Below are positions 5,690-6,939 of a stretch of DNA of 6,939 nucleotides, one piece after another (position 1 is the first letter of the stretch; each line of letters opens with the position of its first letter). Source of the DNA: an uncultured Spirochaetales bacterium (GTDB lineage: Bacteria > Spirochaetota > Spirochaetia > Sphaerochaetales > Sphaerochaetaceae); contig CAMZGJ010000062.1 in NCBI GenBank assembly GCA_947306375.1, positions 1 to 6,939 on the forward strand. Reading direction: 5' to 3'. The notes beneath the pieces are model-generated. The model saw nothing but the letters and a program-made list of their open reading frames with translations, was not told where the DNA came from and did no database searches. The position numbers were made by a program, and so were the translations under genes.

Positions 5690-6889
5690 TCAGACATCTT
5701 CCAAAAGATGTCCCATTTTTGTTTTCTTAGTCATAAGATATCTGCGGTCATACTGCTGGGGCGGTATCTCAATGGGAACACGCTCTGCAATCTTCAGACC
5801 AAAGTCAGATAATCCGTATATCTTCTCAGGATTGTTTGTAAGAAGCCTGAGTGATTTTGCTCCCAGATCCCTGAGTATCTGGGCTCCTACCCAGTACTCG
5901 CGCAGGTCCGCGCTGAAGCCCAGTTTCTCGTTGGCCTCAACAGTGTCCAGACCCTGCTCCTGAAGGGCGTAGGCCTTAATCTTGTTGATAAGTCCAATTC
6001 CGCGGCCTTCCTGCCTCATATAGAGGATTATTCCGCGGCCCTCCTTCTCAATCATCTTCATTGAGTTCTGAAGCTGAAGGCCGCAGTCGCAGCGCATGGA
6101 ACCGAACGCATCTCCGGTAAGGCACTCCGAATGGACACGGCACAGGACATTCTCACCGTCTCCTATTTCTCCCTTGACCAGGGCAACATGGTGCTCTCCG
6201 GTAATGTCATTCACATAACCGAACATCCTGAATGTGCCATACTGCGTGGGAAGGTTTGCCTCTGCCTGACATACAACATGGCTCTCATGGATGCGGCAGT
6301 AGTCCTGAAGATGCTTTATGGTAATAAAGGTAAGGCCGTATTTTTGTGCAAACTTGAACAGATCCGGAGTGCGCATCATATGCCCGTTTTCCGCCATAAT
6401 CTCACAGCACACCCCGCACTGTGTAAGGCCGGCAAGCCTGAGAAGGTCCACGGTTGCCTCCGTGTGGCCGTTTCTGACAAGCACCCCGCCTTTTTTGGCA
6501 ATGAGCGGAAAAGTGTGTCCGGGACGCCTGAAATCAGCGGAAACGGATGTTTCATCTGCGCACTTTCTTATGGTCAGAGCTCTCTCTGCAGCAGAGATTC
6601 CGGTTGTTGTATCCCTATGGTCTACACTGACCGTGAAGGCCGTCTCGTGGTTGTCCGTATTATCTGCAACCATGGGCTGGAAGTTGAGACGCCGGGCAAT
6701 TTCGCTGCTCATGGGGGTGCAGATAAGCCCCTTGGCCAGACTTGCCATAAAGTTTATCTTCTCAGTGTCTGCAAACTGAGCCGCACAGATAAGATCCCCC
6801 TCATTCTCCCTGTCCGGGTCATCGGTAACCATTATCATTTTCCCCGCTCTCAGGTCATCAAGCGCCTTTTCTATTGTATCGTAATTCAT
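5690..6889 (-). CDS. ribBA: Bifunctional 3,4-DHBP synthase / GTP cyclohydrolase II
   Basis: 399-residue fusion that makes both precursors of riboflavin. The N-terminal domain (about 1-200) converts ribulose 5-phosphate to 3,4-dihydroxy-2-butanone 4-phosphate: [11 protein letters not shown] (23-33) is the acidic loop, and GHTFPL (124-129) with GHTEATVDL (141-149) supply H125 and H142, spaced as in E. coli RibB. The C-terminal domain (about 205-399) opens GTP: C256, C267 and C269 ([14 protein letters not shown]) are the zinc ligands, followed by [10 protein letters not shown] (291-300) and NNPEKIYGL (352-360). Both active sites look intact and the length is standard. The ATG shares one base with the preceding gene's stop (TGATG). 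AAGGAG (6906-6901) lies 11 bases upstream, rather far but with stop/start coupling. Position between ribE and ribH is the common ribD-ribE-ribBA-ribH order. Confidence 0.97.
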   Translation of the reverse strand: MNYDTIEKALDDLRAGKMIMVTDDPDRENEGDLICAAQFADTEKINFMASLAKGLICTPMSSEIARRLNFQPMVADNTDNHETAFTVSVDHRDTTTGISAAERALTIRKCADETSVSADFRRPGHTFPLIAKKGGVLVRNGHTEATVDLLRLAGLTQCGVCCEIMAENGHMMRTPDLFKFAQKYGLTFITIKHLQDYCRIHESHVVCQAEANLPTQYGTFRMFGYVNDITGEHHVALVKGEIGDGENVLCRVHSECLTGDAFGSMRCDCGLQLQNSMKMIEKEGRGIILYMRQEGRGIGLINKIKAYALQEQGLDTVEANEKLGFSADLREYWVGAQILRDLGAKSLRLLTNNPEKIYGLSDFGLKIAERVPIEIPPQQYDRRYLMTKKTKMGHLLEDV

Positions 6890-6939
6890 CAGAATCCCAT
6901 CTCCTTCAGATAATCCAGAGTGAGGCCTTTTTCTTCACT
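6889..6939 (-). CDS. ribE: C-terminal end of probable riboflavin synthase alpha chain, partial
   Basis: Only the last 16 codons and the stop are in the window; the rest lies beyond the right edge. The visible end, [11 protein letters not shown], resembles the usual tail of riboflavin synthase (a short helix ending in a ...LxxNGF-like tail). It is directly followed by ribBA with a one-base stop/start overlap, the position ribE takes in ribD-ribE-ribBA-ribH operons. The identification rests mostly on position, as 16 residues are too few for a firm call. Confidence 0.6.
   Translation of the reverse strand, partial: SEEKGLTLDYLKEMGF
6901..6906 (-). promoter_or_regulatory. Ribosome binding site of ribBA
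   Basis: AAGGAG on the minus strand inside the last codons of the upstream gene, 11 bases before the ribBA ATG. The spacing is long; initiation is probably helped by ribosomes finishing at the overlapping stop. Confidence 0.5.

Noticed and set aside
6131..6913. Long open frame of 260 codons on the plus strand opposite ribBA
   Set aside because: It lies wholly antisense to a clearly functional ribBA, shows no recognisable domain, and its translation has the cysteine/histidine-rich, low-complexity look of a shadow frame.

Overview
The window is densely packed with protein-coding genes, all read on the minus strand, so transcription runs from right (6939) to left (1). No gap between genes exceeds 17 bases. 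I see no RNA gene, insertion sequence, CRISPR array or strong terminator. Most starts have purine-rich Shine-Dalgarno sites (AAGGAG, AGGAG, GGAG, AAGGGG). That, with mixed base composition and an Sec-type signal peptide, indicates an ordinary bacterium. Protein style reminds me of a host-associated spirochaete (Treponema-like) or a clostridial relative, but this is a low-confidence impression and no marker gene settles it.

Right part (6939 to about 5204): the end of a riboflavin operon. It holds the last 16 codons of a probable riboflavin synthase alpha chain (ribE), then bifunctional ribBA and lumazine synthase ribH. Together these supply both lumazine synthase substrates' routes and the final dismutation to riboflavin. 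The ribD gene and any FMN riboswitch would lie beyond the right edge.

Middle part (5186 to 2630): four genes follow without a break. They are nnrD (repair of hydrated NAD(P)H), a HAD phosphatase of the YjjG/YfnB/YigB type, msrC (a GAF-fold reductase of free methionine-R-sulfoxide) and a small exported protein with a weak YbjN-like look. Their starts and stops overlap or nearly touch (8-base overlap, 4-base overlap, 1-base gap), so they are probably co-translated with each other and transcribed with the rib genes. The theme is making and repairing redox cofactors and repairing oxidised methionine. The HAD enzyme is a natural candidate for the phosphatase step that riboflavin synthesis needs.

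Left part (2612 to 1): a two-gene ABCG-like ABC-2 transporter. The ATPase carries an extra four-helix membrane domain at its N-terminus. The permease (running off the left edge) has an ABCG-type membrane core followed, after its fifth helix, by at least six copies of a 26-29 residue repeat. A very good sigma-70-type promoter lies directly before the ATPase start, placed so that its transcript should have almost no leader. This pair is the least ordinary part of the window.
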